Shown: one piece after another, positions 1 to 8,567 of the stretch
Layout of the letters: each line of letters starts with the position of its first letter
Position numbering within the stretch: position 1 is the stretch's first letter
Assembly: GCA_963701435.1 (NCBI GenBank)
Contig: CAVPAL010000007.1
Span: 372,001-436,000 of the forward strand
Direction of reading: 5' to 3'
From: JAACFF01 sp963701435
GTDB lineage: Bacteria; Chloroflexota; Anaerolineae; Promineifilales; Promineifilaceae
Length of the DNA stretch: 64,000 bases
The notes under the pieces: generated by a model
What the model was told of the DNA's origin: nothing
Databases searched by the model: none
What the model saw: only the letters and a program-made list of their open reading frames with translations
Translations under genes and position numbers: made by a program

Positions 1-908
1 TCTATGTCCGTAACCTGGCCGGCATGAATGCTGATATTACAGACGTCGCCGGCTACAAAATCGGCGTTGGGATTGAGGGTGTAAGCGGCAGTGGGAGGAG
101 CAGGTGTGGCAACGGCCGTATGCAGCCCACTGAAGGCGCAATCAATTGTAAACCAACTACCGGCCACATTGACCGCTTCGCTGAATGTCACGTTTAGATT
201 GGCGTCGATGGTTACGGCCGTTGCGCCGTTGAGCGGCGTCGTGCTGCTGACAGTCGGCGGCTGGTCTGCGCTGCAAACATTGGTGGGAGAAGCGCTGTTG
301 CGCGGATTAGGCGCGCCGGCTGTAAAATCATTGGCATTGTGGTCGCTGTCAGTGCAACCGGCGCCCCCGCGAACGGCTGCTGTGGCGTTGGTAAGAGTCG
401 GCGCTGCCCCACCGCCCTCAAAGCAGTTGGCCCCACCATAACCCACAAAGTCCACCACTGCGCCGCCGGTCGGGCAGGTTCCGGACAAGGCCACACTACT
501 GCTGACTAAGGCCACTTTTCCAGTAGTGGCGCTCATATTAATGCTGCCGGCAACATCGGGTGTGGGCAGCGGTGTCGTACCACCGGCTCCTGCTGACTCC
601 TGGATCAAGAAATAATGACCAGGACCAATCGTTCCCGCCATCGGGGTCACCTGCCAGGTGTTCCCTGATGAAGAGGCATATTGCAGCGACCAGCCGCTCA
701 GATTAACGCTTGTTGTTCCGCTGTTGAATATTTCGATAAAATCATGGGTATAGGTTGCGCCGATGTTGCCGCCGCCGCCATATACCTGGCTGATACGTAT
801 TTGGTTGGCTGATGGCGCTGCTTTTGCCGGCTGCGAAATGCCAATCACGGCCAATCCCAAAAGCAGAAGCGCCACTAGGAATACAAATTTCACATTACTA
901 TTTTTCAT
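1..908 (-). CDS. Secreted lamin-tail-domain protein (3' end outside window)
   Basis: The frame is open from an ATG at 908 to the window edge, so only the first ~302 residues are seen. An N-terminal signal peptide (residues 1-31, hydrophobic core then AKAAPS) is followed by a lamin-tail (LTD) fold at about 36-150, recognised by the opening IRISQVYGGGG, the HDFIEIFNSG motif and the LSGWSLQYAS motif. An Ig-like Big_5-type segment (PPTVSSTTPLNGATAVTIDANLNV pattern) begins near residue 215. Such proteins are exported and often carry nucleases or phosphatases further on; that part is not in view, so the activity is unknown. A weak AGGA ribosome site lies just upstream of the ATG. Confidence 0.8.
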   Translation of the reverse strand, partial: MKNSNVKFVFLVALLLLGLAVIGISQPAKAAPSANQIRISQVYGGGGNIGATYTHDFIEIFNSGTTSVNLSGWSLQYASSSGNTWQVTPMAGTIGPGHYFLIQESAGAGGTTPLPTPDVAGSINMSATTGKVALVSSSVALSGTCPTGGAVVDFVGYGGANCFEGGGAAPTLTNATAAVRGGAGCTDSDHNANDFTAGAPNPRNSASPTNVCSADQPPTVSSTTPLNGATAVTIDANLNVTFSEAVNVAGSWFTIDCAFSGLHTAVATPAPPTAAYTLNPNADFVAGDVCNISIHAGQVTDI

Positions 909-1038
909 TAAAGTCCTGTTTATTTTTTCGGGTCGAAAATCTTGATCAACTGAAATTGAGCAAAATTATAGATCAATGCCGGGCTTTTAGTCACGTAATT
1001 GGTGTTTTAATTTATGGAACCGCTGCCTGAAATACAAA

Positions 1039-1068
1039 GACCGTCAATCAAGGGTATGATTGACGGTC
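1039..1068 (-). terminator. Hairpin terminator of the sugar ABC operon
   Basis: A perfect 12-bp stem (GACCGTCAATCA with TGATTGACGGTC) and a 6-base loop lie 39 bp beyond the permease stop. Read on the minus strand the stem is followed by a T-rich stretch (TTTGTATTT). It separates the operon from the lamin-tail gene, which runs in the same direction. Confidence 0.75.
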
Positions 1069-1106
1069 ATTCTTCGCAAATGTTGTCTTAAAAATAAATT
1101 AGGATG

Positions 1107-2351
1107 TTACGCCAGACCAGACTGTGCACGGCTACGACGCGAGATCGCATCAACCAAAACTGCCAGAAGCAGTACAAGACCGGTCACAACAAATTTAACG
1201 CCCGAGCTCAAGCCTAACAAACCCATACCATTTTCGACGCTCATGATTACCAGCGCGCCCCAAAAGGCGCTCATCACTTTACCTCTACCGCCAAAAAGGC
1301 TGGTGCCCCCAATAACCGCAGCGGCAATTGAGTTGAGCATCAGGTTGCCGCCGCCGGCGGCCGTATCCACCGACCGCAAACGAGAAGCCAAAATAATGCC
1401 GCCGAGACCGGCCATAATGCTTGAAATCATGAATACCTGTATGCGGATACGGTTCACACTAATACCGGCGCGTCGAGCAGCCTCAGAACTGCCGCCAATA
1501 GCATACACGTAACGGCCGAATTTTGTGCGTTCGGCCAAAAAAGTGAAGCCTAACAACAAAAGCAGCAGCACAACACCAACAAAAGGAACGCCGCGATCTT
1601 GATTGGCCACGTAAACAACGACCAGCGCAATCAAAGTTAAAGCAATAATCTGAACAGCCACAATGATACCGGGGGTCGTTGATACGCCCCGCTGGCGGCG
1701 CGAACGCCAGCGATTAATACGCCCAATGGAAAATATCAGCACCCCCCCTATGGCAATAATCCATCCCCATATCGGGGGCAGGAAAAAGTTAGCAATACCA
1801 ATCACAATTGCGTCCTGGATGACAACCGTGCCGCCGGAGCCAATTAAAATGAGCACCACACCATTCCAGATCAGAAATCCGGCCAACGTCACTACGAAAG
1901 AAGGCAATTGGAAGCGTGTAATGATTAATCCTTGCACGATACCGATCAAGGCCACGACAAACAGGGCCGCAATAATCGCTGCCAACCAGGGCCAGCCGTC
2001 CGGAGGACGTAAACGCAGCGTCATAAATACGGCCGCTACCGCACTCACATACCCAATCGAAAGATCAATCTCGCCCAACAATAACACATAAACCACACCG
2101 ATGGCGATGGTTGTGATGCCGGCCATTTGCACCAGTAAATTCACAAAATTTCGCGGTGTAATGTAATTTTCATTGAGTGATTGAAAAATAATCCAAATGA
2201 TAAAAACGCCCAGGATGATGGGTAAAGAGCCCACATCCCCGGATCGCAGTCGTTTGACATACGCAGACATGTAGCTGGAAAAAGATTGATTATTACTTTC
2301 GGCCAGCGTGGTATTCCCAACCGCCGGACTGATTTCTTTGACTTCACTCAT
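1107..2351 (-). CDS. Sugar ABC transporter permease (CUT2, XylH-like)
   Basis: 414 residues with about ten hydrophobic segments and the BPD_transp_2 pattern of ribose/xylose-family permeases: LLLGEIDLSIGYVSAVAA near residue 90, the EAA-like loop in the AARRAGISVNRIRIQVFMIS region, and GGTSLFGGRGKVMSAFWGALVI near the C-terminus. It forms the membrane channel for a pentose- or hexose-type sugar. Its ATG overlaps the stop of the upstream ATPase gene (ATGA), a sign of translational coupling. Last gene of the operon before the 1039 hairpin. The substrate cannot be read from sequence; xylose-like is a guess from overall resemblance to XylH. Confidence 0.88.
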   Translation of the reverse strand: MSEVKEISPAVGNTTLAESNNQSFSSYMSAYVKRLRSGDVGSLPIILGVFIIWIIFQSLNENYITPRNFVNLLVQMAGITTIAIGVVYVLLLGEIDLSIGYVSAVAAVFMTLRLRPPDGWPWLAAIIAALFVVALIGIVQGLIITRFQLPSFVVTLAGFLIWNGVVLILIGSGGTVVIQDAIVIGIANFFLPPIWGWIIAIGGVLIFSIGRINRWRSRRQRGVSTTPGIIVAVQIIALTLIALVVVYVANQDRGVPFVGVVLLLLLLGFTFLAERTKFGRYVYAIGGSSEAARRAGISVNRIRIQVFMISSIMAGLGGIILASRLRSVDTAAGGGNLMLNSIAAAVIGGTSLFGGRGKVMSAFWGALVIMSVENGMGLLGLSSGVKFVVTGLVLLLAVLVDAISRRSRAQSGLA

Positions 2352-3116
2352 GATTCCACCATCCCTGGTACAAATTCCAAAGTTCCGGCTGTAATCGCAT
2401 GCACCACTTCCTGCTGACTTGTGTCTTTGGCCGTCAATACGCCCACATTGCGCCCTAATCTCAACACAGTGATGCGATCTGCAACCTCAAAAACGTCATG
2501 CATATTATGCGAAATAAGCACAACGGCCAATCCCTTTTCAGCCAACCGCTTTACCAGATCAAGCACCTGGCGTGTTTGCGCCACACCCAATGCCGCAGTT
2601 GGCTCATCAAGAATTACGAGCTTTGAATTCCACATCACAGCCTTGGCGACGGCAATGGCCTGGCGCTGTCCACCGGAGAGTTCCGCCACGGCCTGCCGCA
2701 CCGAACGCAGGGTACTGACTGACAAGTGAATCAAGGGTTTCGAGGCAGGCCTGTTCCATGCTGGTTTCGTCCAGGCGCCACGGCCGTTGCACCATTTCAC
2801 GCCCCAAAAACATATTGGCCACAACATCCAAATTATCAGCCAGGGCCAAATCTTGATACACGATTTCAATACCTAACCCGGCGCAATCACGCGGACCATG
2901 AATATTTACCCGTTTATTTTCAAAGAAAATTTCGCCCCCATCAAACGGATAAATCCCGGCAATACCTTTAATGAGTGTCGATTTCCCCGCCCCATTATCG
3001 CCCACAAGCGCCATCACTTCACCGGTGCGAACTTCAAAATCTACATCTGTGAGGGCTTGCACAGCGCCAAAATGTTTTGATACGCCTTTTAGTTCAAGTA
3101 TGGGTGTGCCTGACAT
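2348..3116 (-). pseudogene. Sugar ABC transporter ATPase (FrcA/XylG-like), frameshifted
   Basis: Two overlapping frames together give one complete single-domain ATPase of about 255 residues. The first (from 3116) carries Walker A GDNGAGKST and the Q-loop VYQD; the second (down to 2348) carries the signature LSGGQRQ, Walker B LVILDEP and switch histidine ISHNM. The frame breaks at a 4-bp tandem duplication, CAGTCAGT on the minus strand, at 2714-2721. Removing one CAGT restores a continuous LVSTLRSVRQAVAELSGGQ reading. All catalytic residues are intact, so this is either a recent inactivation or an assembly error. It would energise the permease encoded immediately downstream. Confidence 0.8.
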
Positions 3117-3213
3117 ATTCTTTCCCCATTTCTGCTAATATTTTGCCATAGATCATCTGTAGAGGCGATTGTTGCATCGACCCCACATCTGACACGGTCA
3201 TTCAGTTAAAAAC

Positions 3214-4390
3214 TTAACGGTCAGCCGGGCAATATTGTTCGAAATCGCCTACGCAAATCTCTTCCCAGGTGCGGAAACCATCAGCGATGACCGTATCGGC
3301 AATATTTTCGACCGTTACGGCCAGCGGCACCAACTTGATAAACGGTACATCATTTGTGCCGTTATTGAGCGTATCGCTTGTCAGTGAGCCAACATCTTCA
3401 CCTTTCAGCAAAGCGATCGCGGCGGCGGCAGCAGCTTCAGCTTCTAATTGAATCGGCTTATAGACCGTCATGGTCTGATCGCCAGCCAGGATGTTTTGGA
3501 TACCACCCACGGTCGCATCTTGACCACTTACCGGTACCTGGACCTAAGCCCTGCCCTTTGAGCGCGGCAATGACTGAGCCGGCCAAACCATCATTCGCGG
3601 CAAAGACAGCATCTACTTCGCCGCCCGCAGCCGTCAGAATCTGCTCAAAGATAACCAGCGCTTGTTGGTTGTCCCAATCCGGCACAGCTTGATCATCGAC
3701 CAAGGTCCAATCACCAGCGTCGTAACGCGGCTCGGCAACACTGAAGTAGCCTTCGCGGAACAAGGTGGCATTGTTGTCGGTCGGGGAACCGTTCAACTGC
3801 ACAACCTGCGGGTTCTCCAGTCCCAAACCATCAATCACCGGCTCGAGCGTTTCGCCCATCAGACGGCCAACAGAAACATTGTCAAAGCTGACGTAGACAT
3901 CGGCGCCGGGGCCTTCAATGGTCAGACGGTCATAGTCAATGACCTTCACACCGGCTTCACGCGCCTGGGCGATGATCGCCGCGCCACTGCCGCTGTCCAG
4001 GTTGACCAACAAGATCACTTTCGCGCCATTGGTAATCGCCTGTTCAGCCTGGGTTTGCTGCGTACGGGCGTCGCCTTCGGCGTTTACGATGGTGTACTCG
4101 ACGCCGGCCGCATCAAACGCTTGTTCAAAGAAACGACGGTCGTCAGCTTCCCAACGCGCAGAAGATGCGCTGTCGGGTAACAGAACGGCAATACTGCCTT
4201 CAACCATTTCTTCTTCCATTGCAGCGCCTTCGGCGTCCGGGCAATATTGCGCGAAATCGCCTACGCAAATCTCTTCCCAGGTGCGGAAGCCATCAGCGAT
4301 GACGGTATCGGCAATATTATCTTTAGTTACAGCCAAGCGGAACCAGCTTAACAAAGGGCACATCGTTTGTGCCGTTGTTGAGCGTATCAC
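3214..4390 (-). pseudogene. Second, tandem copy of the sugar-binding protein (no signal peptide, frameshifted)
   Basis: A near-identical duplicate of the binding-protein gene upstream, offset by 1013 bp and differing at only a few percent of bases. It has no start, signal peptide or lipobox of its own; the sequence runs directly out of copy 1 through an acidic linker (AEGAAMEEEMVEG). Relative to copy 1, single-base insertions are visible near 3547, and near 4335 and 4385 at the copy 1/copy 2 junction. Without the two junction insertions the offset would be 1011 bp, exactly 337 codons, so the original product was probably one polypeptide with two binding domains. The true stop is at 3214, after FEQYCPADR. 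Confidence 0.75.
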
Positions 4391-5385
4391 TTGTCAATGG
4401 CAGAAACATCATCGCCATTCAGCAAAGCAATCGCTGCGGCAGCCGCAGCTTCAGCTTCCAATTTGATCGGTTTATAGACGGTCATGGTCTGATCGCCAGC
4501 CAGGATATTCTGGATACCACCCACGGTCGCATCTTGACCACTTACCGGTACCGGACCTAAGCCCTGCCCTTTGAGCGCGGCAATGACTGAGCCGGCCAAA
4601 CCATCATTGGCGGCAAAGACAGCATCAACTTCGCCGCCAGCAGCGGTCAGAATCTGCTCAAAGATAACCAACGCTTGTTGGTTGTCCCAATCCGGCACAG
4701 CCTGGTCATCAACCAAAGTCCAATCGCCAGCGTCGTAACGCGGCTCGGCAACACTGAAGTAGCCTTCGCGGAACAATGTGGCATTGTTGTCGGTCGGGGA
4801 ACCGTTCAACTGCACAACCTGCGGGTTCTCCAGCCCCAAACCATCAATGACCGGCTCGAGCGTTTCGCCCATCAGACGGCCAACAGAGACGTTGTCGAAG
4901 CTGACGTAGACATCAGCGCCGGGGCCTTCAATGGTCAGGCGGTCATAGTCAATAACCTTCACACCGGCTTCACGCGCCTGGGCGATGATGGCGGCGCCAC
5001 TACCGCTGTCCAGGTTGACCAACAAGATCACTTTCGCGCCGTTGGTGATCGCCTGTTCGGCCTGGGTTTGCTGCGTACGGGCGTCGCCTTCGGCGTTGAC
5101 GATGGTGTACTCGACACCGGCAGCATCAAATGCTTCTTCAAAGAAACGACGGTCGTCGGCTTCCCAACGCGCAGATGATGCGCTGTCGGGCAGCAGGACG
5201 GCAATGCTGCCTGCGCCTTCTTCCATCGCCTCTTCTTCTGCCGGAGCTTCTTCGGCGGGTTGTTCTGCTTCTGCGGTCGGCGCTTCTTGTGCCGGCGCTT
5301 CTTCTGCCGGTTGGGTATTGCCACCGCAAGCGGCCAGAATGCCAATGAGCAATACGATTAAACCAATCAAAAATATGCGTTTCAT
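4387..5385 (-). CDS. Sugar ABC substrate-binding lipoprotein, copy 1
   Basis: Starts MKRIFLIGLIVLLIGILAACGG: a lipoprotein signal with lipobox LAAC, then an acidic Ala/Glu/Pro linker (residues 23-57) and a periplasmic-binding fold of the XylF/RbsB class (SIAVLLPDSASSARWEADDRRFF; NLDSGSGAAIIAQAREAGVKVIDYDR; FAANDGLAGSVIAALKGQG). It would capture sugar outside the membrane and hand it to the permease. The frame ends early at 4387 because of a 1-base insertion; the normal C-terminus (ADTVIADGFRTWEEICVGDF) continues in another frame to about 4240 and then into copy 2. First gene of the minus-strand operon, divergent from the signalling genes at 5848. Confidence 0.88.
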   Translation of the reverse strand: MKRIFLIGLIVLLIGILAACGGNTQPAEEAPAQEAPTAEAEQPAEEAPAEEEAMEEGAGSIAVLLPDSASSARWEADDRRFFEEAFDAAGVEYTIVNAEGDARTQQTQAEQAITNGAKVILLVNLDSGSGAAIIAQAREAGVKVIDYDRLTIEGPGADVYVSFDNVSVGRLMGETLEPVIDGLGLENPQVVQLNGSPTDNNATLFREGYFSVAEPRYDAGDWTLVDDQAVPDWDNQQALVIFEQILTAAGGEVDAVFAANDGLAGSVIAALKGQGLGPVPVSGQDATVGGIQNILAGDQTMTVYKPIKLEAEAAAAAAIALLNGDDVSAIDK

Positions 5386-5607
5386 TTTGTTATTGTCCTC
5401 CTTCTAAGACAAAAATATTTTTTTAAACAAAAGATGTAATTAACTTGGACTTTGATTTGGAATTTTTTTACTTGCATCACCTCTCTTCTTCTGCAGGATT
5501 CGAATTTCAGGAGAATCCGATTGTATGATTTGATTCGTTTCGAAATTCGATTTGTGCAATTCAACCATACTAATTGCCCAATATACATCTATTTTGGATA
5601 GAATCCA

Positions 5608-5668
5608 CCCTTATTTCCCTATGCTTTCGGGCGGGATTTCCCTATTTGCGTTAGGGGATTTCCCCTAT
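5608..5668. promoter_or_regulatory. Three phased TTTCCCTAT direct repeats between divergent operons
   Basis: ATTTCCC(C)TAT occurs at 5613, 5636 and 5658, spaced 23 and 22 bp, about two helical turns. The third lies in a perfect inverted repeat, TAGGGGA-TT-TCCCCTA (5652-5667), and the second in GGGATTTCCC. The array sits in the 462-bp gap between the sugar ABC operon and the response-regulator gene. Regularly phased sites of this kind are typical of response-regulator binding; that the 5848 LuxR-type regulator binds here is inference. The rest of the gap (5386-5607, 5669-5847) is AT-rich leader and promoter sequence with no gene that I can support. Confidence 0.5.
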
Positions 5669-5847
5669 TCTGGGGCATTAAATTTGCGCTTATAACATAA
5701 CGGCCCCGAATCAGGTAATTCCCATCGCGGTTTACCTGGCGCAAATTTCCTGTATTTTTTGAAAACAGAAAGTTGCAAAGGTAGTGTGAGAGTTTGGCGT
5801 TTAGATTAGAAGTAGGCAACGGCCGTTTCTGATGGCATAATACCCAT

Positions 5848-6561
5848 ATGCAAGCTGCACGAGTTCTCCTGGCAGATGATCATGCCGTCGTTAGAGCCGG
5901 TATTCGCAACGCGCTTGAAGCCCTGCCCAATTTGCAAATCGTCGGCGAAGTTGGCAATGGCCCGTCATTGATGCATGCATTGAGCCAATTACAGGTAGAT
6001 TGTTTGTTGCTGGACATTACAATGCCTGATTTTAATCCCATACAGGGAGTCAGACAGATACGCGCCAGTTATCCCCAACTGCGTATTCTCGTGGTCAGCG
6101 CCTATGATGATGATGAATATGTGCAGGGGTTTCTCAGCGTTGGCGTCAATGGTTATCATCTCAAAGACCAACCATTATCCGATCTGCAACTGGCGGTTGA
6201 GCGCGTGTTGGCCGGGGAACGCTGGATATCAAGTTCACTCCTGGACAAATTATTATACCCGTCGCCAATGGAAACGGCCGTTCCGCAGCTATCTGGCCGT
6301 CAACGCGAAATATTGCAGTTATTAGTCGAAGGATTGGACAATCGGGGCATTGCAGCCCAACTAAACCTGAGCATCAAAACTATTGAGAACCACCTGACGC
6401 GCCTCTATCGGCAGCTAAATGTAAACAGCCGGCTTGAGGCCGTCAACTACGTTCATGAACATCCGAAACTCCTCGCGCACACAGGCAAAACGGCCGCAAG
6501 CGATAAACCACCTACTGCCAATACCACATTTAGAACAAGCCAGTATCCTGCTGGTAGATGA
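5848..6561 (+). CDS. NarL/FixJ-type response regulator
   Basis: 237 residues. Receiver domain 4-120 with acidic pair DD near 9-10, phospho-acceptor aspartate in LLLDITMPD, and conserved Ser/Lys (VVSAYDDD, LKDQPLSD). LuxR-type HTH about 147-210 (LSGRQREILQLLVEGLDNRGIAAQLNLSIKTIENHLTRLYRQLNV). The last ~27 residues are low-complexity. It is the first gene of a plus-strand set with a lone receiver protein and an ABC-ATPase/histidine-kinase fusion, which is its probable kinase. It is divergent from the sugar transporter operon, the obvious candidate target. Confidence 0.92.
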   Translation: MQAARVLLADDHAVVRAGIRNALEALPNLQIVGEVGNGPSLMHALSQLQVDCLLLDITMPDFNPIQGVRQIRASYPQLRILVVSAYDDDEYVQGFLSVGVNGYHLKDQPLSDLQLAVERVLAGERWISSSLLDKLLYPSPMETAVPQLSGRQREILQLLVEGLDNRGIAAQLNLSIKTIENHLTRLYRQLNVNSRLEAVNYVHEHPKLLAHTGKTAASDKPPTANTTFRTSQYPAGR

Positions 6562-6901
6562 CAATCGACGTTATCGCACCCAATTACGCCGCATGATTGG
6601 GAAAGGATATGAACACGTTTTGCTTTATGAGGCATCCAACACAGCCGACGCGCTTGAATTAGCACAACGAATATCACCTAAAATTGCATTTGTTGATGTG
6701 GTGTTGGCCAACGAGAGCGGCATATTATGCACGCGGCGAATCAAAGCGCAAACTCCTGCCACGCGCGTCATCTTAATCAGCGCCTATCCGGACCGTGAAT
6801 TCCACCGGTTGGGTCTGGAAGCCGGCGCTACAGCATTCATCGACAAAAAAGATCTCGACACCACCACCTTACATCGCATTATTGCTGACTCGATTGATTA
6901 A
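6455..6901 (+). CDS. Stand-alone receiver-domain protein
   Basis: A single CheY-like receiver: SILLVDDNRRYRTQLRRMI, phospho-acceptor in IAFVDVVLANESG, VILISAYPD and the conserved lysine in FIDKKDL. No output domain follows. The start is uncertain: ATGs at 6434 and 6455 both lie inside the 3' end of the response regulator, while the domain itself begins near 6540, so a non-ATG start close to the upstream stop is possible. It ends 4 bp before the ATG of the fusion kinase, so the two are almost certainly co-translated. Possible role: phosphate sink or intermediate in a relay with the downstream kinase (inference). Confidence 0.8.
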   Translation: MNIRNSSRTQAKRPQAINHLLPIPHLEQASILLVDDNRRYRTQLRRMIGKGYEHVLLYEASNTADALELAQRISPKIAFVDVVLANESGILCTRRIKAQTPATRVILISAYPDREFHRLGLEAGATAFIDKKDLDTTTLHRIIADSID

Positions 6902-6905
6902 ATTT

Positions 6906-8525
6906 ATGTTCCCACTGCTAAAAGCGACTCGCATATCCAAACAATTTGGCACTCTGTCCGCTTTGCAAAATGTCAACCTGGAAATCCACCCGGGAGAAGT
7001 GGTGGGATTGGCCGGACAAACAGGCGCAGGAAAATCTGTTTTGATTCGGATTTTGTCTGGGATGCAGCAGCCGGATGATGGCACAGTTTCCATCAACAGA
7101 CAGCTTGTACAATGGCCATTTGAAGCGCAAAAAGTTGGCATTGGCGTCGTCTATCAGGAACCGGTTTTGGCCGAGCAGTTAGATGTAACCAGTAACATTT
7201 TTTTGGGGCATGAACAGGGTACAGGCGTTCTGGGACGCTGGTTTAACCTCCCTAATCAGCGCCGCATGGATGATGAAGCGCAGCGCTTGTTAGATAAGCT
7301 GGGCGCCGATATTACAGCGCTTCATGAACCGGTCGGCAACCTGTCCAGTGAGCAGCGCCAGCTCGTGGCCCTGGCGCAGGTCATGGCACGGCCGTTTCAA
7401 CTGATAATCGTCGATGATCCCAGTCAGGAAATGAGCTACCCCTATCAAGATAAACTGCTGGAGCTTATCCGCAATTGGCAGGCGCAGGAAACGGCCGTTC
7501 TCTTCAGCAGCTACAATCTTGATCATCTCTTTGCCGTCTCCGACCGCATTCTCGTTTTGCGCTATGGCCAATTGGTCGCCAATTGGCGCACCGATGAAAC
7601 GACGCGCGAAGATATTGTCGCTGCGCTCGTCGGCACAACTGACCGCCAACAACGCACACCCGTCATCTGGGCGTTAGACAGTTATTTTCGGGCGCGCAAA
7701 CAAGCCGAAACCTTACAACATAACCAAATGCTGCTCAAACGGGATCTCGCCGCTCAGGGATCAATCAATAAGCAGCTTGTCCGCCAGCTTGGCGAGCAGG
7801 TCAAAGCGTTAGACAGCGCAAACCTGGCCCTTCAAGATGCGCAGCGTCGCTTGCTCACCGAACGTGAGCAAGAACGCAAACATCTGGCGCGTGAATTACA
7901 CGACCAGGTTATTCAAGATTTGCTCAGTCTCAATTACGAATTGGAAGAAATCGAAAGTAAAACCGGCGAACCGGGGCTGGTTGAGGATGTGGCAGAAGTT
8001 CGCGGTCAAATCCGCACATTGGTCGAAGACCTGCGCCGTATTTGCGGCAACTTACGCCCGCCGACCATTGACAGTTTGGGTTTAGGCTCTGCCTTACAAT
8101 CTTACCTGCGCCAGTGGAGCCGGCGCAGCGGCATAGAAACAACATTGCATCTCAGTGACAATTTTGGCCGTTTGCCGGAAGCCATTGAGCTGTCAATTTT
8201 TCGCATTGTGCAAGAAGGACTCAGCAACGTCTGGAAACATGCCAATGCAACGGCCGTTTCCGTCACCTTACAACACACGTCACCACGCATGCTGCTCGTA
8301 TCCATTCTCGATGATGGCAGTGGCCTGGAAGACGCATTCGATCTCGCATCGCTCAGCAGCGCCGGTCATTATGGACTGCTGGGCATCAGCGAACGCGTCG
8401 CCTTGATGGGCGGGCGCTTGCGCTATGAAAACCAACCTGAAGGGGGACTACTTCTACAGGTAGAAATCCCACATCCACGCGTAATGCAATTCGACATGGC
8501 CACGCCCCCTCCCGGCAGCAAGTAA
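6906..8525 (+). CDS. Sugar-ABC ATPase domain fused to NarX/DegS-type histidine kinase
   Basis: 539 residues from the ATG at 6906. Residues 1-245 are an ABC ATPase most like the first ATPase half of RbsA/MglA/XylG: Walker A GQTGAGKS (37-44), Q-loop VVYQEP (Q84), NIFLGHE. The catalytic set is altered: signature LSSEQ (146-150), Walker B IIVDDP with Asp171 where the catalytic Glu should be, and Tyr203 (SSYNL) in place of the switch His. Residues 255-325 form a long coiled coil. Residues 326-430 are a HisKA_3 dimerisation domain with His332 (RELHDQVIQDL), and 431-525 a HATPase (N-box EGLSNVWKHANA, G1 LDDGSG, G2 GHYGLLGI). No membrane segment is present. The ATPase probably binds ATP but hydrolyses poorly and serves as the kinase input, perhaps docking on the sugar permease encoded across the divergent promoter. 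The domain order is seen in the sequence; the role is inference. Confidence 0.93.
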   Translation: MFPLLKATRISKQFGTLSALQNVNLEIHPGEVVGLAGQTGAGKSVLIRILSGMQQPDDGTVSINRQLVQWPFEAQKVGIGVVYQEPVLAEQLDVTSNIFLGHEQGTGVLGRWFNLPNQRRMDDEAQRLLDKLGADITALHEPVGNLSSEQRQLVALAQVMARPFQLIIVDDPSQEMSYPYQDKLLELIRNWQAQETAVLFSSYNLDHLFAVSDRILVLRYGQLVANWRTDETTREDIVAALVGTTDRQQRTPVIWALDSYFRARKQAETLQHNQMLLKRDLAAQGSINKQLVRQLGEQVKALDSANLALQDAQRRLLTEREQERKHLARELHDQVIQDLLSLNYELEEIESKTGEPGLVEDVAEVRGQIRTLVEDLRRICGNLRPPTIDSLGLGSALQSYLRQWSRRSGIETTLHLSDNFGRLPEAIELSIFRIVQEGLSNVWKHANATAVSVTLQHTSPRMLLVSILDDGSGLEDAFDLASLSSAGHYGLLGISERVALMGGRLRYENQPEGGLLLQVEIPHPRVMQFDMATPPPGSK

Positions 8526-8567
8526 AATCACAGCCCTACATTTAGCTCACCAAATTTCATCCGGCAA

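Noticed and set aside
3662..5178. Two long plus-strand open frames (about 170 codons each) opposite the binding-protein copies
   Set aside because: They are mirror images of each other only because the binding-protein gene is duplicated; they have no ribosome site and the minus-strand frames have clear family motifs.
5619..5819. 66-codon minus-strand frame between the divergent operons
   Set aside because: No ribosome site, no family resemblance, and it overlaps the phased operator-like repeats.
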